A stretch of DNA of 64,000 bases from Acidimicrobiia bacterium (lineage in GTDB: Bacteria; Actinomycetota; Acidimicrobiia; Spongiisociales; UBA5794). Below, one piece after another: positions 48,904 to 57,499 of the stretch (position 1 is its first letter; each line of letters begins with the position of its first letter). The translations under genes and the position numbers were made by a program. The notes under the pieces were generated by a model. That model did not search any database. It was not told the DNA's origin and saw only the letters and a list, made by a program, of their open reading frames with translations. Where the stretch lies: contig JASJDZ010000004.1 of NCBI GenBank assembly GCA_030065575.1, positions 62,001 through 126,000 of the forward strand. Reading direction: 5' to 3'.

Positions 48904-49485
48904 ATGACCGCTGCGGATGCTCTGGTTGAAGCCGGGGCCGCGATCGGAGAAGGCACATACGTCTGGCACCGGGCCCACATCCGGAGCGGAGCTTCGATCG
49001 GGGCCAATTGTGTGATTGGTGGCGGTGCCTTCATCGGGCCGGGCGTTGTTGTCGGGGACAACTGCAAGATCCAGAACTCCGCCCAGGTCTTCGCTCCAGC
49101 GCGGCTGGCCAACGGCGTCTTTGTTGGTCCCGGCGCGATCCTCACCAATGATCGTTCGCCGCGAGCTCTCAACGAAGACGGCGAGCCCAAGAAAGCCGGT
49201 GAGTGGAACGCCGAACCCGTCGTGGTGCACGAGGGAGCAAGCATCGGCGCGGGTGCGGTGGTTGTTGCAGGCGTGACAATCGGCCGCTGGGCGATGGTTG
49301 CCGCCGGTGCCGTGGTTGCGCGGGATGTTCTCGACCACGAGCTGGTAGCCGGAGTGCCGGCAACGAACCTCGGGTGGGTCGCCCGCAACGGAGATCGGGT
49401 CAAGCGCCACGGTGAGAAGTGGCGGTCCCCAGATGGGCGTCGCTATGTGATGAGGGTGACCGGCCTGGCGGAGGTAACGGAATGA
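48904..49485 (+). CDS. WbpD-like N-acetyltransferase (left-handed beta-helix)
   Basis: About 193 residues of hexapeptide repeats (ALVEAGAAIGEGTYVWHRAH, GASIGANCVIGGGAFIGPG, KIQNSAQVFAPARLANGVFV, GPGAILTNDRSPRA) forming a left-handed beta helix, in the pattern of UDP-2-acetamido-3-amino-glucuronate N-acetyltransferases. It would acetylate the 3-amino group made by the WbpE-like aminotransferase next door. A GTG at 48883 is an alternative start that overlaps the previous gene. It overlaps the next gene by ATGA. Confidence 0.88.
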   Translation: MTAADALVEAGAAIGEGTYVWHRAHIRSGASIGANCVIGGGAFIGPGVVVGDNCKIQNSAQVFAPARLANGVFVGPGAILTNDRSPRALNEDGEPKKAGEWNAEPVVVHEGASIGAGAVVVAGVTIGRWAMVAAGAVVARDVLDHELVAGVPATNLGWVARNGDRVKRHGEKWRSPDGRRYVMRVTGLAEVTE

Positions 49486-50558
49486 TCCCGCTTGCCATGC
49501 CCCTCATCGGCGATGACGAGATCGCGGCGGTGAACAGAGTCATGCGCTCAGGGATGCTCGCCCAGGGAAGCGAGGTAGCGGCGTTCGAGGAGGAATTCGC
49601 CGCCGCAGAGGGAGCAAACGCGGCAGCGGCCGTCAGCAATGGGACAACCGCTCTGATCGTTGCTCTTCAGGCGCTCGGGATCGAGCCCGGCGACGAGGTC
49701 ATCGTCCCCTCGTTCACCTTTGCAGCAACAGCCAATGCCGTCGCCACGATTGGCGCCATACCGGTGTTCGCCGACTGTGACCCGGACACGTTCTGCATCG
49801 ATCCGGATCACGCGGCTTCTCTTGTGACCACGCACACCAGAGCCTTGATTGCCGTCCACCTATACGGCCACATGGCCGCAATGGGTCGGCTTCATGAGCT
49901 CGCCAGGGACAACGAGCTCTACCTGGTCGAGGATGCGGCACAGGCTCACGGAGCCGAGCGCGACGGCCATCGGGTGGGATCGCTATCCGACCTCGCCACC
50001 TACAGCTTCTATCCCACCAAGAACATGACAACCGGCGAGGGCGGAATGGTCACCGGCCGCGACCTCGAACTCGTCGAGCGAATCCGACGGCTCCGCAACC
50101 ATGGCATGACCGAGCGCTATCACCATGCCACCGTCGGGACCAATGCCCGCATGACGGACATAGCCGCGGCAATAGGACGAGTCCAGTTGCGCCGGCTGGA
50201 GATTTGGAACCGCCAACGCCGCGCCATCGCCGCCACTTACGACCTCCACCTCGCCGGAAACGTCGCCGTGCCGTTCGTTGCGGCCGACACCTACCACGTC
50301 TATCACCAATACACGGTGCGCAGCTCCCGTCGCCGGGATCTTGTCGAGAGCTGTGAGGAGACCGGAGTGGGCTACGGCATCTACTACCCGATCCCCTGCC
50401 ATCAACAGGCCGCCTTCGATCGCTACTCGTCGGGACGGGCGCTGCCGCATACCGAGAGCGCATCAGAAGAAGTCCTTTCTCTGCCCGTCCGGCCGAATCT
50501 CACCGAAGCCGAGATCGAGCAGGTAATCGATGCCGTCAACAAGGGGGCCAAGGAATGA
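49482..50558 (+). CDS. WbpE-like DegT/DnrJ/EryC1 aminotransferase
   Basis: A 358-residue PLP-dependent sugar aminotransferase. PLP lysine in SFYPTKNMTTGEGGMVTG; cofactor-binding SNGTTALIVALQALGIEPGD and EDAAQAHGAERDG. It would transfer an amino group to the 3-keto sugar formed by the Gfo/Idh-type dehydrogenase encoded next. ATGA overlaps at both ends show tight coupling in the operon. Confidence 0.93.
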   Translation: MIPLAMPLIGDDEIAAVNRVMRSGMLAQGSEVAAFEEEFAAAEGANAAAAVSNGTTALIVALQALGIEPGDEVIVPSFTFAATANAVATIGAIPVFADCDPDTFCIDPDHAASLVTTHTRALIAVHLYGHMAAMGRLHELARDNELYLVEDAAQAHGAERDGHRVGSLSDLATYSFYPTKNMTTGEGGMVTGRDLELVERIRRLRNHGMTERYHHATVGTNARMTDIAAAIGRVQLRRLEIWNRQRRAIAATYDLHLAGNVAVPFVAADTYHVYHQYTVRSSRRRDLVESCEETGVGYGIYYPIPCHQQAAFDRYSSGRALPHTESASEEVLSLPVRPNLTEAEIEQVIDAVNKGAKE

Positions 50559-51544
50559 CACTTCGAGTTGGGGTCATTGGATTGGGCGCCATGGGACGTC
50601 ACCACGCTCGCATTTGGCGATCAATGGACGGCGTGGAACTGGTCGGTGCTGCCGATCCAGCGGGCGATCGGCGCAAGGCAGCCGTCGGGATCCCGATTGT
50701 GGCCACGGTTGGTGAACTTCTCGAGATCGGCATCGACGCAGCCTCCGTGGCAGTGCCGTCGAACCAGCATGAGTCCGTGGGACTCGAGCTCGCCGCGGCC
50801 GGAGTCCACGCCCTGATTGAAAAACCGGTAGCGAACAGCGTTGCTGCCGCCCGTGCCCTGGCCAAGGCCTTCGACTCGGCCGGGCTGGTCGCGGCGGTAG
50901 GCCACGTCGAGCGGTTCAACCCTGCGCTCATCGAGATGCGCCGGCGACTGCAGGCCGGCGAGCTTGGCAAGGTGTATGCAATGTCGACACGCCGCGTCGG
51001 CCCCTTCCCCGAGCGGATCAGCGACGTCGGCGTCGTTTACGACCTGGCGACCCACGACATCGACCTGATCAGGTGGCTGTGCGGGCCGTTCCGGAACATG
51101 CATTCGATCACCCAATCGGTTATCGACGGCCCACATGAGGACGTGATCGAGGTGATCGGCCTTCTCGAATCAGGTGTCGTGGCAACCATGAGCGTCAACT
51201 GGGTCAGCCCGGTCAAGGAGCGGCGGGTAACAGTGACGGGGACCCGAGGGGCCTTCGTCGCAGACCTGCTGGCCGCTGAGCTGACCTTTCACGAGAACGG
51301 CAAAGTGGTGACCGAATGGGACGACATCAGCCGGCTCCGCGGGGTGACCGAAGGACACCGCACCACCTTTGCCTTCCCGAAACGGGAGCCGCTTCAGGTT
51401 GAGCTAGAGAGCTTCCGGGACGCTGTGCTCGGCGACATCGATGCACCGGTAGTCACCCTCAGCGAAGGCGTCGGCGTGCTCGAGATGGCCGAGGACCTGC
51501 TCGACTCCGGACGGGGAAGGCCACCCACCTCCATATGTCACTGA
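50555..51544 (+). CDS. WbpB-like Gfo/Idh/MocA sugar dehydrogenase
   Basis: A 329-residue NAD(P)-dependent oxidoreductase. Rossmann motif VGVIGLGAMGRHHARIW; the conserved LIEKPVANS; and VVYDLATHDIDLIRWLCG with the catalytic His. Members act as 3-dehydrogenases of UDP-GlcNAc (GnnA type) or UDP-GlcNAcA (WbpB type), supplying the keto group for transamination. No UDP-GlcNAc 6-dehydrogenase (WbpA) is present in the window, so the non-acidic GnnA-type reaction is possible. Confidence 0.9.
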   Translation: MTLRVGVIGLGAMGRHHARIWRSMDGVELVGAADPAGDRRKAAVGIPIVATVGELLEIGIDAASVAVPSNQHESVGLELAAAGVHALIEKPVANSVAAARALAKAFDSAGLVAAVGHVERFNPALIEMRRRLQAGELGKVYAMSTRRVGPFPERISDVGVVYDLATHDIDLIRWLCGPFRNMHSITQSVIDGPHEDVIEVIGLLESGVVATMSVNWVSPVKERRVTVTGTRGAFVADLLAAELTFHENGKVVTEWDDISRLRGVTEGHRTTFAFPKREPLQVELESFRDAVLGDIDAPVVTLSEGVGVLEMAEDLLDSGRGRPPTSICH

Positions 51545-52623
51545 GGACCCTCACCGTCGTTGGGGCCCGACCGGAGTTTGTCCAGACGGCTCCCCTGGCG
51601 CGGGAGATCGCCCGTCGCGAGGGCATATCCGGTGGGCTGGTGCACACGGGCCAGCACTACGACTACGAGATGTCTGAGCTCTTCTTCTCTCAGCTGGAAC
51701 TGCCCGAGCCGCTCTATCACCTCGGTATCGGGTCGGCATCCCACGGAGTCCAGACCGGAGCAATGCTGACCGAACTGGACCGGGTGTACTTGACCGAGCG
51801 GCCCGAGATCGTCATCACTCACGGGGACACAAATTCAACCTTGGCCGCAGCCCTGTCGGCAGCAAAGCTCGGAATCACCGTCGCCCATGTCGAAGCCGGG
51901 TTGCGGTCCTGGAATAGATTGATGCCCGAGGAGCTGAATCGAGTTGTCACCGATCACCTGGCCGACCTGCTTTTCTGCCCCAGCGAGACCTCAGTGGCCA
52001 ACCTGCAACGGGAGGGCATCACATCCGGCGTGTTCATGGTCGGGGACCTGATGCGCGACTCACTGGAATGGACCATGCGCACAGTCTCGGCTGCCGAAAC
52101 TATGCGCGATCACGGGCTACTCCCTGGCAAGTACTTCTTCGCCACTATCCACCGCGCCGAGAACACCGACGATAGGGAACGGCTTACTGCGATCCTCGCC
52201 GGGTTGGGACGGGTAGCCAGGACTCATCCGGTAATCCTGCCGGCCCATCCAAGGACTCGCCCGTTGATCAGGGCTGCCGGGGTTCCGGGGGGAATACGGG
52301 TCATCGACCCTGTGGGACACTCGGAAGCGATGGCGCTCGCCCAGCAAGCTGCGGCCGTGCTCACAGACTCAGGTGGGCTCCAGAAAGAGGTCTACTGGCT
52401 CGAGACTCCGTGCGTGACCATCCGGGACGAAACGGAGTGGGTCGAGACGGTTGACGCGGGTTGGAACCGGCTCGCCCACGCCGATCCACATTCCATCGAG
52501 ATGGCCGCCAGGGAAGCCCTGGGACCGCGGCCCGCCCATCCTGACCTGTACGGCGACGGCAACGCCGCCGGCCGCATCGTCGACTCCCTACTCAACTACG
52601 CCACCGGGGGCTCCGATGGCTGA
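51535..52623 (+). CDS. UDP-N-acetylglucosamine 2-epimerase, WecB/WbpI family
   Basis: A 362-residue non-hydrolysing epimerase. Motifs: LTVVGARPEFVQTAPLAREI, VHTGQHYDYEMSELFF, HGDTNSTLAAALSAAKLGIT, HVEAGLRSWNRLMPEELNRV, and LTDSGGLQKEVYWLETPCVT. It would convert UDP-GlcNAc to UDP-ManNAc, or, given its neighbours, a 2,3-diacetamido sugar to the manno form (WbpI-like). It overlaps both neighbours. Confidence 0.93.
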   Translation: MSLRTLTVVGARPEFVQTAPLAREIARREGISGGLVHTGQHYDYEMSELFFSQLELPEPLYHLGIGSASHGVQTGAMLTELDRVYLTERPEIVITHGDTNSTLAAALSAAKLGITVAHVEAGLRSWNRLMPEELNRVVTDHLADLLFCPSETSVANLQREGITSGVFMVGDLMRDSLEWTMRTVSAAETMRDHGLLPGKYFFATIHRAENTDDRERLTAILAGLGRVARTHPVILPAHPRTRPLIRAAGVPGGIRVIDPVGHSEAMALAQQAAAVLTDSGGLQKEVYWLETPCVTIRDETEWVETVDAGWNRLAHADPHSIEMAAREALGPRPAHPDLYGDGNAAGRIVDSLLNYATGGSDG

Positions 52624-53938
52624 GACTCGCTGGGCTGTGGTCGGCGGTGGGATCCTCGGGATGGAGCTGAGTCGCCGCCTCGCCGCCGCCGGAGGCCAGG
52701 TCACCGTCTACGAAGCGGCTCCGGAGCCGGGCGGCCTCGCCATGACCTGGCCGATCGCCGGGACACGCTGGGATAGGCACTATCACGTGATCCTTCCTAC
52801 CGACGAACGACTGGTGGGGTTGATCGAGGATCTCGGCATCCATGACGACCTTGCCTGGGAACGGTCATCCACCGGTCTGTTTGCGGGCGGCACCCTCTAC
52901 TCCGTCTCCACTACGGCTGAGTTCCTCCGTCTCCCTTCACTGCGCCTTCTCGACAAGATCCGGCTCGGTGTGACCATGTTGTATGCCTCGCGGATCAGCA
53001 ACTGGAGGCGATTGGAGCGGATCTCAGCGGAGCAGTGGCTGTCGCGTTGGTCGGGGCGGCGCACATACCGCGAGTTCTGGCGGCCGCTGCTGCGCTCCAA
53101 GCTCGGCGACAATGCCGACCTTGCCTCCGCCGCCTTCATCTGGGCGATCATGAAACGCCTCTACCGGGCGCGCACAACCGGTGCCAAGGTCGAGAAGCTC
53201 GGCTTTGTGCGGGGAGGCTACGGCCAGATACTGGATGCGCTCGCCGCTAGCATCGGTGATGCCGGAGTCGACCTTCGCACTGCAACCCGCGTGGAGTCGG
53301 TCAAGGCAAACGCAGAGGGCCTCGTCACCGTCACCACGCAGGACGGCGACCGCGAGCACTTCGACAGGGTGGTCATGACCACCGCCGCCCCGGCTATCAC
53401 CTCGATCGTCGACGACCTTTCTGAGGACGAGCGAGAGAAGCTCAACGGGATCGTCTACCAGGGAATCATCTGCGCGTCCCTCGTGCTGGATCGCCCGCTC
53501 GGCGGCTTCTACGTCACGAACATCACAGACGACGGATTCCCATTCACCGGGGTCATCGAGATGACGGCTCTTGTCGATCCGCAGACCTTCGGCGGTAGCC
53601 ACCTCGTGTTTCTCCCCCGGTACACAACCGCAGACGATGAGGCGTGGTCGTGGGACGACGAGGAAGTGGTCCGACGCTTCACAGCGGCGTTGCGCAAGAT
53701 GCATCCCGATCTGGAGGAGAGCAGCATCACCGAGGCAAGGATCTCACGGGTGCGTCACGTGCTCGCTGTATCCGCTATCGACCACTCGGCGTCCATTCCC
53801 CCGGTCTGGACCAGTGTGCCCAACGTGGCGATCGTGAGCTCAGCGCAGATCCTTCACGGGACCCTCAATGTGGATGAGACCCTCGGGGTGATTGAGGATG
53901 CCCTGCCGCAATTGCTCGAAGACCGAGGAGGCTCGTGA
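52616..53938 (+). CDS. FAD-dependent amine-oxidase-like oxidoreductase of a sugar cluster
   Basis: A 440-residue flavoprotein with the N-terminal dinucleotide fold AVVGGGILGMELSRRLAAAG, EAAPEPGGLAMTW and a long protoporphyrinogen-oxidase/amine-oxidase-like body. The HYHVILPTDERLVG segment and RKGG-like FVRGGYGQILDALAA are typical. The family shares a fold with UDP-galactopyranose mutase and lycopene-type desaturases. Its position between an epimerase and a deacetylase suggests action on a sugar or lipid-sugar, but no reaction is established. ATG overlaps the epimerase stop by eight bases. Confidence 0.82.
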   Translation: MAETRWAVVGGGILGMELSRRLAAAGGQVTVYEAAPEPGGLAMTWPIAGTRWDRHYHVILPTDERLVGLIEDLGIHDDLAWERSSTGLFAGGTLYSVSTTAEFLRLPSLRLLDKIRLGVTMLYASRISNWRRLERISAEQWLSRWSGRRTYREFWRPLLRSKLGDNADLASAAFIWAIMKRLYRARTTGAKVEKLGFVRGGYGQILDALAASIGDAGVDLRTATRVESVKANAEGLVTVTTQDGDREHFDRVVMTTAAPAITSIVDDLSEDEREKLNGIVYQGIICASLVLDRPLGGFYVTNITDDGFPFTGVIEMTALVDPQTFGGSHLVFLPRYTTADDEAWSWDDEEVVRRFTAALRKMHPDLEESSITEARISRVRHVLAVSAIDHSASIPPVWTSVPNVAIVSSAQILHGTLNVDETLGVIEDALPQLLEDRGGS

Positions 53939-54909
53939 TGGCAAGGAAGCAGGCACCGCTCTCGCTGGACCTCGACAACAAGTGGTCCTACCTGAAGACG
54001 CACGGCGACGACTCGTGGACATCCTTCCCCAGCTACCTCGACATGGTCGTCCCCCGGGCTCTCCGTGTCATGGCCGAGCGCAATTGGCAAATAACCTGGT
54101 TCATCGTGGGCAAGGATGCGGAATCCAGCGCCGACCGGGACGCTCTCCGGTCGATTGCCGACGCAGGGCATGAGATCGGCAACCACAGCTACCTCCACGA
54201 GCCATGGCTCCACCAGTACACCCGGGAAGAACTCATTGCCGACCTCGGCAGAGCTCACGAGGCGATCGGGGAGGCGACCGGGTACACGCCCGTCGGTTTC
54301 CGCGGACCTGGATTCAGCCTCTCCGAGACCACACTCGAGGTACTGCACTCGCTGGATTACAGCTACGACGCAACCACCTTTCCCAACATCCTCAACCCGG
54401 TCGGCCGGCTGTACTACCTCCGCACCAGCAACCTCTCCGCTGAGGAGAAGGAGCGCCGCAAGGCCCTGTTCGGCACAATGAAGGATGCCTTCCGGTCGAA
54501 CCGTCCCTACCGCTGGGAGCTGGCAACCGGCGAGACCATGACTGAAGTTCCGGTCACCACGATGCCTCTGTTCCGGGTACCCATCCACTTCTCGTATGTC
54601 ATCTGGCTGGGCGGCAAGTCGCGCACCCTGGCCAAGCTGTACTGGCGGACGGCATTGACGATGTGTCGCATAGCCGGCACGGTTCCCTCTTTGCTACTGC
54701 ATCCTCTGGACTTCCTGGGAAGTGACGACGACCCCGACCTCGGGTTCTTCCCTGGCATGGACATCACATCTGCGGCCAAAGCCGATTTGATGGCTGAGTT
54801 GCTGGACATGTGGGATCACGAGTACCAAACGCTGCCGATCGGCGAGTACTGCAACGGCCTCACCCGGCTCGCGACCCGCCCACCGAACCTAATGGGGTCT
54901 AGCGGTTGA
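53938..54909 (+). CDS. Polysaccharide deacetylase family protein
   Basis: A 323-residue NodB-type deacetylase. Motifs: LSLDLDNKWSYLKTHG, the metal motif AGHEIGNHSYLHEPW, and VGFRGPGFSLSETTLEVL, with the conserved second-half Asp/His region SLLLHPLDFLG. It removes N-acetyl groups from a glycan or lipid-linked sugar. It starts at the ATG overlapping the previous stop by one base, with GAGGAGG upstream. Its last 11 bases overlap the convergent GT2 gene. Confidence 0.9.
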   Translation: MARKQAPLSLDLDNKWSYLKTHGDDSWTSFPSYLDMVVPRALRVMAERNWQITWFIVGKDAESSADRDALRSIADAGHEIGNHSYLHEPWLHQYTREELIADLGRAHEAIGEATGYTPVGFRGPGFSLSETTLEVLHSLDYSYDATTFPNILNPVGRLYYLRTSNLSAEEKERRKALFGTMKDAFRSNRPYRWELATGETMTEVPVTTMPLFRVPIHFSYVIWLGGKSRTLAKLYWRTALTMCRIAGTVPSLLLHPLDFLGSDDDPDLGFFPGMDITSAAKADLMAELLDMWDHEYQTLPIGEYCNGLTRLATRPPNLMGSSG

Positions 54910-55954
54910 GCGGCGGAGTTCGGCTCAGCACCGAACTCCCCAGGTGGAACAACTCTTCGAAGTACCTCTTCTGCTGGGCCGACATGATGCCCAGGCTGAC
55001 CAGTTGGATGGCAACTAGAAGGGCAATGCCGCCGACGAGGAAGCTGTGCGGCGAGAAGGCATAGGCGCGCGCCACAGCGGCTGAGAAGGACGCCTCGGCA
55101 CCCGGAGGGACGTTGAGCAGCTCGTGGAAGGTGTGGTAGGCGGACCAGCCGAGCGAGTAGAAGGCGGCAATGGCGACCAGCAACCCGGGAACGATGAAGT
55201 AGAAGAACGGCCGAAACAGGAAGCTGGAGAATCCCTGGCCGAGGATTCCGCGCAGGACTCGGATGCTGGAGCCGCGCTCCGGCACCTCGAGTTGGTCGCT
55301 CCAGTCGAGATGGGCGGGGATCTCAACGATCAATGCCCGCAGTACCTGGGCCTTGTAGATGATCTCAGTGTTGATCTCGAAGTCCCATGCTTTCAGATTC
55401 AGCTTGTGAAGAAAGACCGTGTCGTACGCCCGCACCATTCCGGTGAGGGTCGAGATGTGGCCTTTGGCGCTCATCGACAGAAGCCTGTTCGCCCACCGGC
55501 TCAGCTTCTCCCGCACCCACGGAACCGCCGTCACCTTCCCACCCTTGATGTACGGGGAGGCGATCACGACCTTGGCCCGGGTCTCGACTATTGCGTCGGC
55601 AAGCTGGCCGATGTGGTCGGGCCCGTAGCTCAGATCGGAGTCCAACACGATGGTGTAGTCGCCGTTGGCGTTGGCAAAGGCGTAGCGCAGGGCCTGCCCG
55701 AGATTGAAGTTCGTATGGTGGTGCAGCGCCCGGATTCGATCGTTCTGCGCGGCGTACCTATCGAGGATCTCCCCGGTCTTGTCCCGGCTGCCATCGTTGA
55801 TCGCGAGAATCTCCCAGGTGTAGCGGTCCTCGATCCCTGCGAGGTAGTCCAGAACCCGGTCGAGAGTCTTTGCTATCAGGGCTTCCTCGTTGTACGCCGG
55901 CAACACGATCGTGAGCGAAGGAAGCCTGTCCGATGATTGCTCTGCCATGACCAT
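54899..55954 (-). CDS. Polyprenyl-phosphate glycosyltransferase (GT2, DPM/GtrB-like)
   Basis: About 351 residues. GT2 domain with SLTIVLPAYNEEALIAKTLD, AINDGSRDKTGEIL, YTIVLDSDLSYGPDHIGQL, followed by two C-terminal membrane helices (FFYFIVPGLLVAIAAFYSLG and FLVGGIALLVAIQLVSLGIM). Such enzymes load a sugar on polyprenyl phosphate, the donor that GT-C enzymes such as the one at 47352 use. The start is the ATG at 55954 or 55948. It faces the glycan operon and overlaps its end by 11 bases. Confidence 0.9.
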   Translation of the reverse strand: MVMAEQSSDRLPSLTIVLPAYNEEALIAKTLDRVLDYLAGIEDRYTWEILAINDGSRDKTGEILDRYAAQNDRIRALHHHTNFNLGQALRYAFANANGDYTIVLDSDLSYGPDHIGQLADAIVETRAKVVIASPYIKGGKVTAVPWVREKLSRWANRLLSMSAKGHISTLTGMVRAYDTVFLHKLNLKAWDFEINTEIIYKAQVLRALIVEIPAHLDWSDQLEVPERGSSIRVLRGILGQGFSSFLFRPFFYFIVPGLLVAIAAFYSLGWSAYHTFHELLNVPPGAEASFSAAVARAYAFSPHSFLVGGIALLVAIQLVSLGIMSAQQKRYFEELFHLGSSVLSRTPPLNR

Positions 55955-56050
55955 TCCATCGGTTACTTGGCCGGAACACTTCACATTTCTAGTCCACAAC
56001 CACTTGGAAACGAGTGCCGGGGAATCCTCGCAGGTACTGAGAGCAGATCT

Positions 56051-56080
56051 GTGTGTCAGAATGGGTGTATGAGGACACAC
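56051..56080. promoter_or_regulatory. Inverted repeat in the GT2/aminotransferase divergent region
   Basis: GTGTGTC (56051-56057) and GACACAC (56074-56080) form a perfect 7-bp inverted repeat with a 16-base spacer, about 90 bases before the aminotransferase. It could be an operator. Nothing else clear was seen in the 216-base gap. Confidence 0.3.
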
Positions 56081-56170
56081 CGACCACTCGATCGACGTCG
56101 CGATCTGTTTGCGGCTCCGTGACGTCGAGCGCTGTTGTGTCCCTCACCCCTACAAGCCCAAGGAGCCCCA

Positions 56171-57445
56171 ATGTCTGACCTCATAGCACGCCAGAACCAA
56201 GTCATCGCCCCCCTCTTCGCCTTCGAAGCCGATGATGAGGTTGTTGCTTCGGAGGGCTCGTGGGTAATGACGCGCGCCGGTCGTCGTCTCCTTGACTTCA
56301 CCTGCGGTATTGCGGTCAGCAACCTCGGCCATCAGCATCCCCACGTGAAGCGCGCCGTGATCGAACAAGTGAATCAGGTGTGGCACTCCGGTTCGACCTT
56401 CCGCTATCGCTCGCTGGTCGATTGGGCTGAGAACCTGCGGGACGTGACGCCAGAGGGAATCGAGTCGTTCATGCCGATGAACTCGGGTGCCGAGGCTGTC
56501 GAGGGAGCTGTGAAGCTGGCGAGGAAGACCAGCGGCCGCCAGGGAGTTATCGCCTTCCGTGGAGGGTTCCATGGGCGGACTATGGGATCGGTCTCCTACA
56601 CGACCTCGAAGGCGAAGTACCGACAGGGCTATCACCCGTTGGTCGGCTCGGTATTCATCTCTCCGTACCCGTGGCCATTCCGATGGCAGATGGACCAGGA
56701 GTCGGCGTCGGCTCGTGCCCTCGATGAACTCGACTACCTGCTCAAGCACGAGGTAACTCCGGGCGAGGTAGCGGCGTTCCTGGTTGAGCCCATGCAGGGC
56801 GAGGGTGGCTACTACCCCGGGGGCAAGACGTTCCTGCAGGGGCTGCGAGATCGAGCAGATGAGCACGGGATCCTTCTCATCATGGACGAGGTACAGACGG
56901 GTTTCGGGCGCACGGGTGACTGGTTCACCTCGCAGGTCTACGGCATTCGGCCGGACATCCTTGCCATGGGCAAGGGAATCGCCAATGGGCTCCCGCTTTC
57001 CGCGTTCGGCGCCTCCAAGGAACTGATGGACTCGTGGCCAATGGGATCGCATGGAACCACCTACGGTGGGAATCCGATCTCATGCGCAGCCTCGGCCGCC
57101 ACCATCGAAGCACTCCGGGATGTCGTGCCCAACGTCGACAAGCTCTCGGACCATGCCTTCGATAGGTGGCACGAGCTGAAGGATCGCCACCGCACCATCG
57201 GCGACGTCCGCGGCCTCGGCCTGATGATCGGCATCGAGTTGGTGAAGGATGACGGGCACACACCCAGCGAGGAGGCCTATCTCGCTGTCGGGAAGCATGC
57301 CCTGGACAACGATCTGCTCATCTTGCCCTGCGGCCCCGATGTCAACGTCATCCGCTTCATCCCGCCGCTCAACGTGTCAACCGAGGAACTGGACACCGGC
57401 ATCGACATCCTCGCCGACGCCCTAGCGGCGTACGAGAGGCAGTAG
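56171..57445 (+). CDS. Class III aminotransferase (GabT-like)
   Basis: A 424-residue PLP-dependent aminotransferase. Motifs: RRLLDFTCGIAVSNLGHQHP, SGAEAVEGAVKLARKTSGRQ, FRGGFHGRTMGSVSYTTSKA, the cofactor-binding LLIMDEVQTGFGRTG, and the PLP lysine in ILAMGKGIANGLPLSAFG. It likely transfers the amino group of 4-aminobutyrate or a related omega-amino acid; ornithine and acetylornithine enzymes are close relatives. The ATG at 56171 follows AAGGAG. Confidence 0.9.
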   Translation: MSDLIARQNQVIAPLFAFEADDEVVASEGSWVMTRAGRRLLDFTCGIAVSNLGHQHPHVKRAVIEQVNQVWHSGSTFRYRSLVDWAENLRDVTPEGIESFMPMNSGAEAVEGAVKLARKTSGRQGVIAFRGGFHGRTMGSVSYTTSKAKYRQGYHPLVGSVFISPYPWPFRWQMDQESASARALDELDYLLKHEVTPGEVAAFLVEPMQGEGGYYPGGKTFLQGLRDRADEHGILLIMDEVQTGFGRTGDWFTSQVYGIRPDILAMGKGIANGLPLSAFGASKELMDSWPMGSHGTTYGGNPISCAASAATIEALRDVVPNVDKLSDHAFDRWHELKDRHRTIGDVRGLGLMIGIELVKDDGHTPSEEAYLAVGKHALDNDLLILPCGPDVNVIRFIPPLNVSTEELDTGIDILADALAAYERQ

Positions 57446-57449
57446 ACAC

Positions 57450-57495
57450 GTCTGGCGTACACAGCGGCGGTATTAGGCCGTCACGTACGCCAGAC
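57450..57495. repeat. Intergenic palindromic element, TCTGGCGTA type (copy C)
   Basis: Perfect 11-bp arms GTCTGGCGTAC (57450-57460) and GTACGCCAGAC (57485-57495) enclose a GC-rich core with GCGGCGGTATTAGGCCGT. It fills the gap between the convergent aminotransferase and lnt genes, ending five bases before the lnt stop, and may also end transcription. Copies A and B are at 30525 and 38971. Confidence 0.75.
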
Positions 57496-57499
57496 TGGT

